Below the pieces are notes generated by a model, which was given only the letters and a program-made list of their open reading frames with translations, did no database searches and was not told the origin of the DNA. This document shows, piece after piece, positions 57,201 through 64,000 of a stretch of 64,000 nt of DNA (the first letter of the stretch is position 1; every line of letters starts with the position of its first letter). Location: assembly GCA_021018995.1 (NCBI GenBank), contig CM037588.1, forward strand, positions 140,861,725 to 140,925,724. Direction: 5' to 3'. Both the position numbers and the translations under genes were made by a program. Source of the stretch: Chloranthus sessilifolius (lineage: Eukaryota; Streptophyta; Magnoliopsida; Chloranthales; Chloranthaceae).

Positions 57201-60016
57201 GTGCAATTCAAGAAGAGATGAATATGTAATACTGAACAAGGATCAGGATACCAGACAATACCATATGTACTGGCCAGCAGGCATCAAAATTTCCATTTTT
57301 TAATACTATGTCTTACCGAACTCTTAATTCGATGTTGTGTACTACCCATGTTTTTTAATAGCTAATTTAATTAATTTTCTAAAATTTCTCAAATCCAATC
57401 CACATGAGACTACCTCAAATCATCCGGAATGGCTCCATTTATGACTACCTCAAATCACCTCATAGCCCAGGTTCCAGACTTCTCTCTATCCAATGTGGGA
57501 TATCACAAATGGTTATTTTTCCAATAAAAAAATTGGTTATGTTATTATTATGTTTTTTTGCCAATGGGTTTTGAGATGACTACCACCTCTAGGTTGTAGG
57601 TACGATCCCACCTTACCTATAAAAAAACAAATGATAATAATAATAATAACAAAATCACCTCATATAGTACCAAGAGATATATATTAGAATTTGGACTTAG
57701 TGATACATGCACCAACAGCAGTTCCTGAATCTTTGTCTAGTGCATAGTTGAGAGGATAATATAAAAACAGTGTATAATATTTTTCCATGTTCTTGGAGTC
57801 GTCTGCGCTTCTATTGACGAGGGTGATGGTGATGCCAAAGCTCTCTGATATTGGAGTAGCAGTCGTGGTCCTGGGGTATTTTTTTACTCTTTGTGTTGCA
57901 GGCATTGCATCCCACAATTCCATTTGATTTTGTTCTTGTTTGGTTTTCCCTTTTATAAAATTTAGAACTTTTGTCAAAAAAAAAAGAAAAAAATGAGTTG
58001 AGAGGAAATGGAGTTCCACCGAAAAGGATACTTACAATAAGAACTAACAATGAACTTATGAAGAAAACAGTGTATCCAGTCAAGTTGCGGCGCCTTGTAT
58101 TAATCTTGGCCTCATGGTATGCTAATATCATAAGCATTCCAAATGCAAAAGGTTGGTAAACAAGAGTCAGCACTCTTACAGTGTGGTACTCCTTCTGAAA
58201 AGAAAACACAAAAGAAACTTTTTTAGAATAAATCCTTCATTGATTTCTAAAGTGAAATCTATACCCATACTATATCAGCTAAGGAAACGAGAGAAATTAT
58301 AATAATGTCCCATGAGTAAATAATAAGATGACATAGTTTTGGGGGCATCAGAGACATTCCTCTAGTTACTGAATTCCATTAAAATCTGACCATCAGATTC
58401 TGGAGAATTTGAAATATAGAAATTGTTTCCCAACCTCATGATGCCTCTGTGGAAAGTCAACGTCAATAAAATAAACACCTTATTGACCTAATGATCCAGC
58501 TATATTTAGTTGGGGGTGGGAAATCCCACTTGTAACTCAAATGGAATTATAAATAATGGGCATTGACAACATGAAGAAAATTGAACTGCAATATTTCTAG
58601 TAATTGAAGGCTGCTTCATGAGTACCGGATTCATGTATCATGACTACACGCGATTAGTGGAAACAGCCTTGTAACTGTTTGCAATGATACATAATATGAA
58701 AATTTTCCCCCTTTCAGGAGTCACTGATAGCAACATACATTTACTTGGCAGCAAGGATAACTCAACAAAGGTGGTTATGGATGAGTAATGTCGGAGAGAA
58801 CTTGTGAATTTAATTCTGTTTTTTGTGGACAATTTCTGGCTGTTTGAGATTATCCAATGCACATCAATTTGGCTGATTTGTGCAGGGCATAGTCACCAAA
58901 TCAGGGCAGTGGGAATTATTCAGCGAGGACAAACAATCATGATTCACGAAAAAATGGAAAATTTTAAAAAAATATTGAGAAAAAGAAAACCAAGATTTGA
59001 AAATTATTCAGTGTAAAAAAAAGCAATTCAGGAAAAAATTTGGTGAAATTCAGAGAAAAAGTGGGAAAGAGATATTAGACCGTTATGGAACTTATTATTT
59101 AAAAACCCACATTCACTTAAATTTGGGTGGATTTTAAGAATAAAGAAATAAACTAGACTTATAAAGATAATTTTGCTAAAGTTAATAACTGAAAAATTAC
59201 ATGTCATGAAACATTGGGATTAAGAGGTAAAATTCATTATTAAGAGGTAAAGTTATTGGTCTAATAACAACCACAAAAGGCATTAGCAAGAACTGTCGGT
59301 CATAGATAAAGCATAGATTCCATCTCACAATGATGAATTTATATCAGCCATAACAACAGATCTTTGTGAATTGGCTTCACAACCTAAGCAATTGTTTTGA
59401 ACTTCCATAAAGAATTCCCTCAAAGATAAACACAAAGAAAATGATTCTTTTTTGCTTAAGGCATTTCATTAAAATTTAAGGAAAACTTGAAAGCAGAACA
59501 TGATATCCATCAAATTTCCACAAAACAAACTCACTAGCGTAACAAATTTTAAAACATCTAAAGGCCTCCAGATGTCGATTAAAGTCATCTTCTAAACATA
59601 ATAAAGTTGACAGGCCGCCAATATTCTAAAAGGCAGAGGAATCAAGAGATCAAGAAATTAGTTTCAATCAATGACATCTTTAACTCACATTTCACTTCAT
59701 ACAGTATGAACACAAAAGAATGAAAATGTAAAGTACATATATAAGCATTAAAGAGGTAAATGAAAACATACTGGGAACAATTCACTATAGTAATCCTGGA
59801 TTGTCAACATGCTATTCCATGGAAAAAGGCACCCATTTCCTAGAAGCCAACACACAGCCATTGCTGTATACTTTCCCTGCTAATTTCCCAAAATAAATAT
59901 TATTAATCTCCTACAGTTTTAGTATTCATCAGAGCCTGCATAAAGAAACTAAAGAATTTACTTAGCTCACAAACCTCCAGTCTGGTTGCAGCGCCATTTT
60001 CAACCTGGGAAGTCAT
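18037..60016 (-). CDS. ENT3: Equilibrative nucleoside transporter, ENT3-like (nine exons)
   Basis: A membrane carrier of the SLC29/ENT family. The plant ENT3 clade imports nucleosides at the plasma membrane, usually with protons. Nine exons on the minus strand (1: 59975-60016, 2: 59772-59876, 3: 58036-58194, 4: 56986-57129, 5: 56785-56890, 6: 55151-55314, 7: 54907-55067, 8: 18259-18517, 9: 18037-18144) sum to 1248 nt, 415 codons plus stop. Every intron is GT-AG and every phase fits. Landmarks: [16 protein letters not shown] (aa 24-39, first membrane helix), [14 protein letters not shown] (52-65), [10 protein letters not shown] (134-143), [20 protein letters not shown] (151-170), [18 protein letters not shown] near aa 350, and [11 protein letters not shown] (381-391). 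Length equals that usual for the clade (about 418 aa). I chose ATG 60016 because the short exon ends in frame at the GKY motif. No broken exon was seen. Intron 7 is 36.4 kb because of nested retrotransposons. The exact paralogue (ENT3/4/6/7) is not resolved. Confidence 0.95.
18189..18222. repeat. (TA)n microsatellite in ENT intron 8
   Basis: About 17 uninterrupted TA units within the 114-bp intron 18145-18258. Useful as a length-polymorphic marker. Confidence 0.95.
18259..18517 (-). CDS. ENT3: ENT exon 8
   Basis: It encodes [20 protein letters not shown], then [33 protein letters not shown] and [13 protein letters not shown]. The acceptor is a T-rich TTGGTTGTTTTCAAG before GTATACG. The first base completes the TGG codon begun by exon 7, 36 kb away. 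The donor AAG/GTCAGT is phase 0. Length 259 nt. Confidence 0.93.
18920..19438. repeat. CGATACAT-rich interspersed repeat and A-rich tract in intron 7
   Basis: Inverted and direct words such as CCGATACATATCAG, TACATTGCAATGTATCG and ATATGTATCGGTCG cluster at both ends of this stretch around an A-rich middle (19297-19318 is pure A). It looks like an old small transposable element of unknown class and lies directly left of the Tat insertion site. Confidence 0.45.
19627..21222. repeat. Tandem palindrome array, block 1 (5' LTR)
   Basis: Tandem 28-29-bp units built on CCACCTAGGTGG (best form TAGCCACCTAGGTGGCTA, an 18-bp perfect palindrome) and AT spacers. Two spacer types recur: AAAAATACTTATC (28-bp unit) and AAAATATACTTAG or AAAATATACGTAG (29-bp unit), often alternating. 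About 55 units, heavily mutated by C/T and G/A changes. Confidence 0.92.
21223..23536 (+). mobile_element. Nested insertion in the palindrome array, probably a solo LTR
   Basis: 2.3 kb of unrelated DNA interrupts the array. It starts TATTAGTGCG (possibly TG decayed to TA) and ends GTGTCTACA, flanked by CCCAG and CTCAA, which would be a 5-bp duplication with two transitions. It has no coding region. It contains a tandem duplication of about 130 bp (22690-22823 and 22863-22992) and two hairpins (23031-23056, 23199-23229). A solo LTR fits best, but the ends are imperfect. Confidence 0.5.
23537..26190. repeat. Tandem palindrome array, block 2 (5' LTR)
   Basis: Continuation of block 1 after the insertion, about 90 units of 28-29 bp with the same two spacer types. 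It ends with CATACTTAGCCACCTAAGTA, the same terminal unit as in the 3' LTR array at 52840. Confidence 0.92.
26332..26341 (+). promoter_or_regulatory. TATA box of the Tat 5' LTR
   Basis: CTATAAATAG directly after the palindrome array and its short unique block. The same word is at 52979-52988 in the 3' LTR. Transcription would run rightwards into gag, antisense to ENT. Confidence 0.6.
26860..27545 (+). repeat. 110-bp tandem repeat in the Tat LTR (5' copy)
   Basis: Six units with period 110 bp, marked by GTTGACTTTTGATCAAA and CATAATGTGAGATCGTAAC and counted from the GTTGAC word at 26887, 26997, 27107, 27217 (ATTGAC at 27327 and 27437). The same block is at 53480-54170. Confidence 0.9.
28126..28144 (+). 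other. Putative primer binding site of the Tat element
   Basis: TTTGGCACGCCCGGTGGGA begins four bases after the LTR end. Position and composition fit a tRNA primer site of Tat-type elements. The tRNA was not identified. Confidence 0.5.
28267..28781 (+). pseudogene. Tat gag, N-terminal part, cut by the nested chromovirus
   Basis: An ORF of 171 codons from ATG 28267, rich in Ser, Pro, Thr and Arg, with no recognised domain before it runs into the LTR at 28782. Its position just after the primer site and its continuation at 41291 identify it as the start of gag. The last residues of the ORF as read (to 28809) are LTR sequence. Confidence 0.7.
28782..31252 (+). mobile_element. 5' LTR of the 12.5-kb chromovirus
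   Basis: 2.47 kb with a TATA-like CTATATATAG near 28999-29008, a palindrome array (29364-29847), the CTGACGCGGCAGGATATCCG block near 30331 and GAGCTTGGATGAAGCTCATT near 30747. These blocks are shared with the TGTAATAGCCC family. The last 40 bp (31210-31252) differ strongly from the 3' LTR end, unlike the rest. Confidence 0.9.
29364..29847. repeat. TTCGATCGATCGAA palindrome array (5' LTR)
   Basis: Around twenty copies of TCGATCGATCGA, usually within TTCGATCGATCGAA, plus decayed forms (GACCGATCGAA, TTCGTTCGATCGA), with centres often about 20 bp apart. Because the motif lacks stops it creates false ORFs in both strands. Confidence 0.92.
31332..36116 (+). pseudogene. Chromovirus gag-pol (capsid, protease, RT, RNase H, integrase, chromodomain)
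   Basis: Gag starts at ATG 31332 ([16 protein letters not shown] block near 31930) and has two zinc knuckles ([27 protein letters not shown], 32367-32465). Protease LIDPGSTHS lies near 32799, RT box FVDDILIYS at 33798, RNase H YSDASYGG near 34240 and TDHKSLKYL near 34430, integrase zinc finger CLVCQQVK near 35017 with the DSxxF-like region [12 protein letters not shown], and a chromodomain-like tail. Breaks: TAA 31830, TGA 32232, TGA 33060, TAG 33090, TAA 33405, TAG 33579, a 16-bp duplication at about 34563-34593 (frameshift), a frameshift near 35650, and TAG 36114. Several replace an expected Gln or Arg codon. A probable intron separates gag from protease (32602-32739). Confidence 0.93.
32602..32739 (+). 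other. Probable spliceosomal intron between gag and protease
   Basis: 138 bp starting GTATAATTTT and ending AAATCATATAG, with a T-rich stretch before the acceptor. It contains in-frame stops (TAA 32622). Splicing would join CAAG to GTACTCTCC, giving SNDVIQG followed by TLQLYRG, which matches the continuous linker found here in related elements. Retention would truncate the product after the zinc knuckles. Confidence 0.6.
36279..36674. repeat. TTCGATCGATCGAA palindrome array between pol and aORF
   Basis: About fifteen copies of TTCGATCGATCGAA and near variants (TTCGACCGATCGAA is frequent). It is in the same position as the TCGATTAATCGA array at 886-1652, but with the motif of this element's own LTR. 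Confidence 0.9.
36938..38430 (+). pseudogene. Chromovirus accessory ORF (aORF), one frameshift
   Basis: About 497 codons, sense strand, between the internal array and the polypurine tract. The start [11 protein letters not shown] is basic, followed by a Pro-rich stretch to about residue 55. The central domain (about 65-300) has [65 protein letters not shown] and [11 protein letters not shown] Pro-rich linker follows, then a helix [20 protein letters not shown] and an acidic tail. One missing base near 37263 shifts the frame, otherwise it is open. There is no signal peptide or membrane helix, so it is not envelope-like despite its position. The central part may belong to the putative plant transposon protein family. 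Its role is unknown; the basic N-terminus would suit a nuclear or DNA-binding protein. Confidence 0.8.
38765..38780 (+). other. Polypurine tract of the chromovirus
   Basis: CTAAGAAGGGGAGGA directly before TGTAACG, where plus-strand DNA synthesis would start. Confidence 0.8.
38781..41285 (+). mobile_element. 3' LTR of the 12.5-kb chromovirus
   Basis: 2505 bp, nearly identical to the 5' LTR. It ends GGGCTGTCATA where the related family ends GGGCTGTCACA, so the terminal CA has probably decayed to TA. The target duplication GTTTT follows immediately. It contains its own array with an internal 21-bp expansion. Confidence 0.93.
39363..39873. repeat. TTCGATCGATCGAA palindrome array (3' LTR)
   Basis: Homologous to 29364-29847. 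A 21-bp unit (GACCCTATAGTTCGATCGATC) is present three times at 39485, 39506 and 39527 but once in the 5' LTR. Confidence 0.92.
41291..42400 (+). pseudogene. Tat gag, continuation after the nested element
   Basis: After the GTTTT duplication the gag reading resumes: [20 protein letters not shown] (near 41332), the capsid block [20 protein letters not shown] (from about 41598), [26 protein letters not shown] and [16 protein letters not shown] (near 41824). These are typical of plant Ty3/gypsy retrotransposon gag. Many in-frame stops (for example after IERENN and RQPKFS) show decay. No complete zinc knuckle was found. 42400-43267 is a stop-rich linker without a recognised domain. Confidence 0.75.
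43268..48797 (+). pseudogene. Tat/Ogre-like protease-pol (PR, RT, two RNase H, integrase)
   Basis: One frame runs from 43268 to about 48000, broken only by single stops (TAA 43856, TAG 44807, TGA 46070, TAG 47054, TGA 47738 and two between 47110 and 47290). Order: protease [13 protein letters not shown] (near 44204) with [20 protein letters not shown]; a linker with [16 protein letters not shown] ([20 protein letters not shown] near 45658, [18 protein letters not shown]); RNase H ([21 protein letters not shown]); a second RNase H-like domain ([17 protein letters not shown] near 46833), a Tat hallmark; integrase ([23 protein letters not shown]). The RT active box reads YVDEL (GAG 45968-45970) instead of YVDDL, and the third integrase acidic residue is Lys (48243-48245). 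A 205-bp tandem duplication (about 47801-48210) shifts the frame. The copy is inactive. Confidence 0.92.
48795..49643 (+). repeat. 86-bp tandem repeat in the Tat 3' UTR
   Basis: Units begin AGGTATGTTTATATGTT at 48795, 48881, 48967, 49053, 49139, 49225 and 49311. All contain CTCGCATGAGGATAAACT and AAGGTTTGTACTTAGGTAC. Near 49381-49440 two shortened units follow one another, then full units resume. It begins right after pol. Confidence 0.93.
49645..50330 (+). repeat. 163-bp tandem repeat in the Tat 3' UTR
   Basis: Four units, counted from the word GTCAATATA at 49652, 49816 and 49979, ATCAATATA at 50140 and GTCAATAG at 50303. Conserved words are TTTTTGTTGATTTTTAGAAA and GGTAGCCAAAGTAGATC. Independent of the 86-bp array. 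Confidence 0.9.
50331..50813 (+). other. End of the Tat 3' UTR with A-rich and (AAT)n tract and polypurine-like end
   Basis: AT-rich and non-coding. Short direct repeats GAATCTCCGTAGAGAATA occur near 50640-50700. An A-run and six to seven AAT units lie at 50771-50801, then TTGAGGAGGCACA precedes the LTR. Confidence 0.6.
51003..52840. repeat. Tandem palindrome array of the 3' LTR
   Basis: About 63 units of 28-29 bp around CCACCTAGGTGG with the same two spacer types as the 5' LTR. It is less than half as long as the 5' array. Confidence 0.92.
52979..52988 (+). promoter_or_regulatory. TATA box of the Tat 3' LTR
   Basis: CTATAAATAG, conserved with 26332-26341. From here transcription would leave the element and run antisense through ENT exons 7 to 1. 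Confidence 0.55.
53480..54170 (+). repeat. 110-bp tandem repeat in the Tat LTR (3' copy)
   Basis: About six units with CATTGACTTTTGATCAAACG and GAGATCGTAACGAGATCCAA, matching the block at 26860-27545. Confidence 0.9.
54907..55067 (-). CDS. ENT3: ENT exon 7
   Basis: It encodes [20 protein letters not shown] and then [20 protein letters not shown], ending GSW. The donor ATG/GTAAGT leaves a TG half codon (phase 2). Length 161 nt. The next exon is 36 kb away. Confidence 0.93.
55151..55314 (-). CDS. ENT3: ENT exon 6
   Basis: It encodes [35 protein letters not shown] and the cytosolic loop ending AAAGIKMQ. Acceptor CCATTGCAG, donor CAA/GTAAGC. Length 164 nt; the first codon is shared with exon 5. 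Confidence 0.93.
55315..56784 (-). other. ENT intron 5 (1.47 kb)
   Basis: AT-rich intron. Short ORFs on the plus strand here have no recognisable domain. A duplicated AATCTTGAAAGATGGAGA word occurs near 56127-56200. Nothing else noted. Confidence 0.6.
56785..56890 (-). CDS. ENT3: ENT exon 5
   Basis: It encodes [20 protein letters not shown] and [15 protein letters not shown]. Acceptor AACTGTAG, donor GCTA/GTATGT, phase 1. Length 106 nt. Confidence 0.93.
56986..57129 (-). CDS. ENT3: ENT exon 4
   Basis: It encodes [40 protein letters not shown] and FMTPELIQ, the most conserved ENT region (membrane helices 3-4). Acceptor AATCATAG, donor CAA/GTAAGG, phase 0. Length 144 nt. Confidence 0.95.
57130..58035 (-). 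other. ENT intron 3 (0.9 kb)
   Basis: Non-coding. The reading continuing past exon 3 into this intron is the unspliced frame, not extra protein. Confidence 0.7.
58036..58194 (-). CDS. ENT3: ENT exon 3
   Basis: It encodes [19 protein letters not shown], a membrane helix, [20 protein letters not shown] and VLI. Acceptor TTTTCTTTTCAG, donor ATT/GTAAGT, phase 0. Length 159 nt. Confidence 0.95.
58195..59771 (-). other. ENT intron 2 (1.58 kb)
   Basis: Non-coding and AT-rich. The stretch near 59120-59260 (AAACTAGACTTATAAAGATA and following) resembles 62005-62075 upstream of the gene, a small dispersed repeat. Confidence 0.6.
59772..59876 (-). CDS. ENT3: ENT exon 2
   Basis: It encodes [20 protein letters not shown] and [15 protein letters not shown], the first membrane helix and the family signature. 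Acceptor AAATTAGCAG, donor CCA/GTATGT, phase 0. Length 105 nt. Confidence 0.95.
59975..60016 (-). CDS. ENT3: ENT exon 1 (start)
   Basis: Fourteen codons, [14 protein letters not shown], followed by donor GAG/GTTTGT. ENT3-clade proteins start with a similarly short hydrophilic tail before GKY. No other in-frame ATG joins exon 2 as well. The 5' UTR is not delimited. Confidence 0.8.
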
Positions 60017-62572
60017 GGCACTTAGCCTTCAGCAACTATTACCATACAAAAATTCAGCATTATAGTTCACAGTTCTAAAAATTTTGCTTCTGTAAAGCAC
60101 TCTTCATAGAAAAGTAATGGAGAAATATTTTTGCGTCCTCAATAAGCTAGACTTGCACATTTTTTCTTAGAATGTAAACATACAAATCTTCAGTGCAACA
60201 AGCATAGAGCGGTTACCTATACTTTAATCCAACTCGTCCAAATTCTATTAGAAAGTGTTCAATGTGGATTTTGCCACCTTTTTCTTGTTACCAAAAGTGG
60301 AAAGGAACATAAAATTTCCTACACAACACCATCCGATGATTAGTTGGAAGGTGCTAGATGCAATCAAAGAGAACTTTCTATGCATGAATTTCCAATATAG
60401 CCAAAGGCATCAAATAATCCCATTTCACTAGAAATCAATCCCATGAGCATAATATACATAGATTGCCAACATATTCAAAGGCACCAAATTGAGGACATAA
60501 TCTCACATTCCCATTCCTAAACTTGCTTCAACATCCCCAGTTACAAAAACATGAAAAATAAAAACTGAGGCTTTGTCAAGAATAAAAATTAATCACTACT
60601 CAATAAACCAATAATTCTATGGCAGAATCTGATATTTCCCACTAGGGAATTAATCACTCTACTTCATCTATTATCCGACGCCCACAAGAAAACCAAATTT
60701 ACGTTGTCATATGACCAGTAACTCTCCGCAGACTACATTAATGCAGTCTGTGGAACTTAAACGACTGTTCTATACATCATCCGAGAGGTATTAGTAGTTA
60801 TCAAATCCATTAAAATCTAATGGAGAGCTATTGGATCAAATGACAAAGACATTGTTGAGAAAAGGGTGAAATCTAAATATTTGCACCTTGTCAAATTAAG
60901 GAACCAAGGCATATAGATTTGGAACAGATTCATTTTGAGATATTTGAAGATGCATTACCTTGTTGAAAAGTTCTTTATGATTTTGTCTATACGGGGCCCT
61001 TAATTTCAGAAGTAGCAAAAAAGAGAGTAGACTTGGACGGATTCGGATAGACGCAGGGAAGCTACAATTCTCAAAAAATTAGAAAGTGGTAGTGCTTAGG
61101 AAGTGCCAGGTAAAAAATATTACTAAAAACTTCAAAATATGCATGTATTTCTGATAAATAATAAAAATTCAATTATTATGTACCTGTGCATATAGATATT
61201 TATGATTCCGTAAGGCTCAAATATGAAAAAAAGTTTTCTTACAAGTACAAAATTGAAAGGGTGAAACTGATCGTTGTGGAGTAACAGTAGCAGCAGTAAG
61301 CGCTATAAGAAATTTGAGGTTCAGAAGTGGGAGACGGAGCAGCACGCTAAATGGAAATTCCTGCTACTAGGGTATATCCTAAGATGAGGGATCTCTGTTC
61401 CTTAGATAAACCAAACATTGAGCTCATTACTCAAGTCATTTGTGTTCTAGCCATGGCTGGTTTAATGTTAATAGTACTCCTGAAGGGAATTCAAAGTTTT
61501 TGAAATTTCTCGGTATCCTAGATATTCCTAGTGTCGCAATGCAAAAATAAATTATTCAAAGTAAACAGACAAGCACTCACATTTGACTCTTGGTATACAA
61601 GTTTAGATCTAAATCGGGATGGAAATGTTCTTGCCAAATCCACTTTTTGGAATGCAGCTTCAGAAATTCAGAATGCAATGAACAGAGAGCCACATTTGTG
61701 TTGCTTTAGAACATGGATTTGCAATTCACAGTTCACACACCTATCCAAGAAAAGCTAGGATTCAAAACTTTATGCCAAATGGATCTTAGTATTTTAGAGG
61801 AAACAACAGATTCAGCAAAGGATGCAAAACACCAAATGCAGGAGATGTCCCAGTATACTAAATTCATAGTCGCATTTAGCCAGATATGTGAAATGGATCT
61901 TAGTATTTTAGAGGAACTTGGTTTCTGGGTAACTATTGTTAAAAACCGTAGTCGCCAAGTCAGGAGTCGGGAGTTATTTGGAGGGGGCACAAATTTAAGT
62001 TTAAACTAAGACTTGTAAAGATTATTTTGTTGAAGTTAATTAATAATGAAGATTTCACTTCATGAAAAAATCGTTACAAAGATGCACAATTCTTGACTTA
62101 TTGCAAAAACTATGTATAAAATGTGACTCAATAAGTCATGATTAAATCGTGAAAAATGTGTCTGAGCAACAATTCAAGATTTAAACACAATTTATTCTAT
62201 CAAAGAATTTTGTTACTATGAGTTAAAACCACCAAGAAGATGGAACTGAACCTAATACACATGGAGCTACAAAGATCAATGCTGGTAAAGTGGTGTGGGT
62301 CTATTAGCAAAAGAAGCTATCTTTCGGTTTGCTTACAGAGAAGAACTACAATTAATACTTCAGCAGAAATTTATTACTTTACCATGGTTTGCACCTTTTC
62401 CCATCATCCATTTTCCAGATTGTAACTAACAGTATCAAATTAGACTCAACGATTCTTGTGGGTGTGATGATGCATCAGAAAATTGTTCTAGTAAAAATAC
62501 ATAAAGATTTCTCAAATCGAGAAATCACCTTGCTAGAAACTTGAAGAACATCGGCAGAGGCACAGTATTCCA
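60017..62572. other. 5' flank of ENT, no recognised gene
   Basis: AT-rich. Short ORFs near 61531-62009 have no domain. A 24-bp direct repeat ATGGATCTTAGTATTTTAGA(GGAA) occurs near 61779 and 61892. The ENT promoter and 5' UTR should be in the left part, but I cannot place a transcription start. Confidence 0.5.
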
Positions 62573-62787
62573 TAATCTGTAATACTCTGATTCAAAATCA
62601 CTTCCCAGAGTTTTTTTATGGATTTGGCCAACACTAATTTCTCTCATTTCTGATATAAAGCAAAAAGGACACTCCATATCACATTCTATATGCCCAAATC
62701 AGACCAAAAATCATTCATGAATGAGAGAAGAAAACAGAAAATAGATCCATAGAGAAACAATTATCACCTTCCAACTAAAACAATTAC
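62573..62787 (+). repeat. ~220-bp repeat, copy 1
   Basis: It starts ATAATCTGTAATACTCTGAT and runs through ATTCTATATGCCCAAATCAG to CACCTTCCAACTAAAACAA. Two further copies lie at 63235 and 63487. Confidence 0.85.
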
Positions 62788-62808
62788 CCTGATTCAAAAG
62801 GGAGGCAA

Positions 62809-63201
62809 TACTTGCACACGCTTTTCAAGTGATTGCACCGAATTTAAAGAAAGACTTGGTATTTTAGGGACATGTGATATGTAAAAATGCAACATGGGCC
62901 GTCTAATTTGAAGTTCATGATCAATAGATCTTTGGTACATAAAATTGGAGCAAAACACGATACTTATCATATGATCTATTGTAGTCAACTGTTGAATTAT
63001 ATAATAGCCTTTGACTCCATTTAATCACATGATGAAAATTTTATTTTGTTCTAATCTTTTGCGATTGATATCTTTAAATCATGGCCTTCAAATCAAACAG
63101 CTTAGATGGTGTTTTCATATAGTAGAGGTCGCCAAACTTACAAGTCTTTCTTTTAAATTTGGTGCAATCCGGTGCAATCACTTGAAAAGCGTGTGCAAGT
63201 A
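62809..63201. mobile_element. Foldback MITE upstream of ENT
   Basis: TACTTGCACACGCTTTTCAA is the left end of an inverted repeat whose complement ends at 63201. Pairing is strong for about 55 bp (GTGATTGCACC, AAAGAAAGACTTG), with a small insertion (CGGTGCAATC) on the right side, and continues weakly inwards, so most of the 393 bp could fold on itself. No clear target duplication or coding region. Confidence 0.75.
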
Positions 63202-63234
63202 ATGACTCCCGATTCAAAATCAGAGGAAAATTCA

Positions 63235-63465
63235 TAATCTGCAATACCCTGATTCAAAATCACTTCCCAAGAGTTTTTTTATGGATTTGGCCGACACCCA
63301 TTTCTCTCATTTCTATTATAAAGAAAAAAGGCCATTCATATCACATTCTATATGCCCAAAAATCAGACCAAAATTCATACGTGAATGAGAGAAGAAAACA
63401 GAAAATAGATCCATAGAGTAACAATTATCACCTTCCAACTAAAACAAATTAAGAAAAGAAGCAGA
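63235..63465 (+). repeat. ~220-bp repeat, copy 2
   Basis: The same order of words as copy 1 (CACTTCCCAAGAGTTTTTTT, ATTCTATATGCCCAAAAATC), followed by AATTAAGAAAAGAAGCAGAA, which is also in copy 3. Confidence 0.85.
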
Positions 63466-63486
63466 AGCAGACTGAACCATGTTCTA

Positions 63487-63717
63487 TAATCTATAGTACC
63501 CTGATTCAAATTCACTTCCTAGAGTTTATTGATCGATTTGACCAGCACCCATTTTCTCATCTCTATCATAAAGCAGAAAAGATAGCCCATGTCACTTTCT
63601 ATCTGCTCAAATCAAACTAAAAGTCATAAATGAATGAAAAAGAGAAAAACCAGAAAATAGAACCATAGAAAAACAATTATCACCTTTCAACTGAATCAAA
63701 TTAAGAAAAATGGCAGA
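63487..63717 (+). repeat. ~220-bp repeat, copy 3
   Basis: Tandem to copy 2 with a period of about 252 bp. More diverged (CACTTCCTAGAGTTTATTGA). It ends AATTAAGAAAAATGGCAGAA. Nothing recognisable follows to 64000. Confidence 0.85.
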
Positions 63718-64000
63718 AGCAAAATCCATATTAATCATCCTAAAGAAAGAGAATCTGTTTAATGGGTCATAAAATGGGATCAATCTGGTTTCTTTCAACA
63801 TTAACAACGAACTTAATTAATTAATAATATTAGCAACAACAAAGGGACCAGACAAAAAAATATTACAGTAGTTATCTTCAAGGAAAACTACCATAAAGGG
63901 CAGAAAAAAGCTCACTTGGTAGAGAAAAATGAAATGAAAATTGAAGAGCAAAAGCTTTGGATAAGAGAATCTGTTGCATGAAATAAGAAGACTCTTCAGT

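Noticed and set aside
57684..58019. Minus-strand ORF of 111 codons between ENT exons 3 and 4
   Set aside because: It lies wholly in intron 3, has no domain, and the splice sites of exons 3 and 4 exclude it.
61531..62009. Possible small exons upstream of ENT
   Set aside because: Overlapping short ORFs on both strands with an internal 24-bp repeat, no splice context and no recognised motif.

Overview
The window is nuclear DNA of a flowering plant. The evidence is one spliced plant gene with GT-AG introns, plus layered plant LTR retrotransposons (Ty3/gypsy chromovirus, Ty3/gypsy Tat/Ogre type, Ty1/copia), a LINE and MITEs. The sequence does not let me name the species. All splice sites, repeat periods and identities were read by eye, without alignment software.

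The only host gene I can support is on the minus strand, start codon at 60016 and stop at 18037: an equilibrative nucleoside transporter (ENT3-like). Nine exons join in frame to 415 codons, close to the usual family length, and no exon is broken. Seven exons lie at 54907-60016 and the last two at 18037-18517. The intron between them is 36,389 bp and is almost entirely one antisense retrotransposon with later insertions inside it.

Layout. 1-4158: 3' half of a chromovirus (Tekay/Del-like): pol end, an array of TCGATTAATCGA palindromes, an accessory ORF (aORF) and a truncated 3' LTR. 4160-10285: a minus-strand aORF relic and a related LTR that is split by a complete solo LTR (6037-8548). 10286-12800: copia relics and a CACTA fragment. 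13261-16830: a MITE and a minus-strand LINE carrying a Tourist-like MITE. 18037-60016: the ENT gene. Inside its intron 7 lies a 35.3-kb Tat/Ogre-like element (19439-54737, TSD GATCA/GATTA). Its LTRs are largely tandem CCACCTAGGTGG palindromes. Its gag is split by a 12.5-kb chromovirus (28782-41285, TSD GTTTT) and its 5' LTR by a probable solo LTR (21223-23536). 60017-64000: non-coding 5' flank with a foldback MITE and three copies of a ~220-bp repeat.

The most unusual structure is in the retrotransposons. Three families here carry arrays of short perfect palindromes. The two chromovirus families carry them both in the LTR and between pol and the aORF, and within each family the motif is the same at the two places. 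Both encode an uncharacterised sense aORF between pol and the 3' LTR. The 12.5-kb chromovirus also appears to hold a 138-bp GT-AG intron between gag and protease. All element coding regions are broken, mostly by nonsense codons of the kind left by C-to-T decay, while the transporter gene around them is open.
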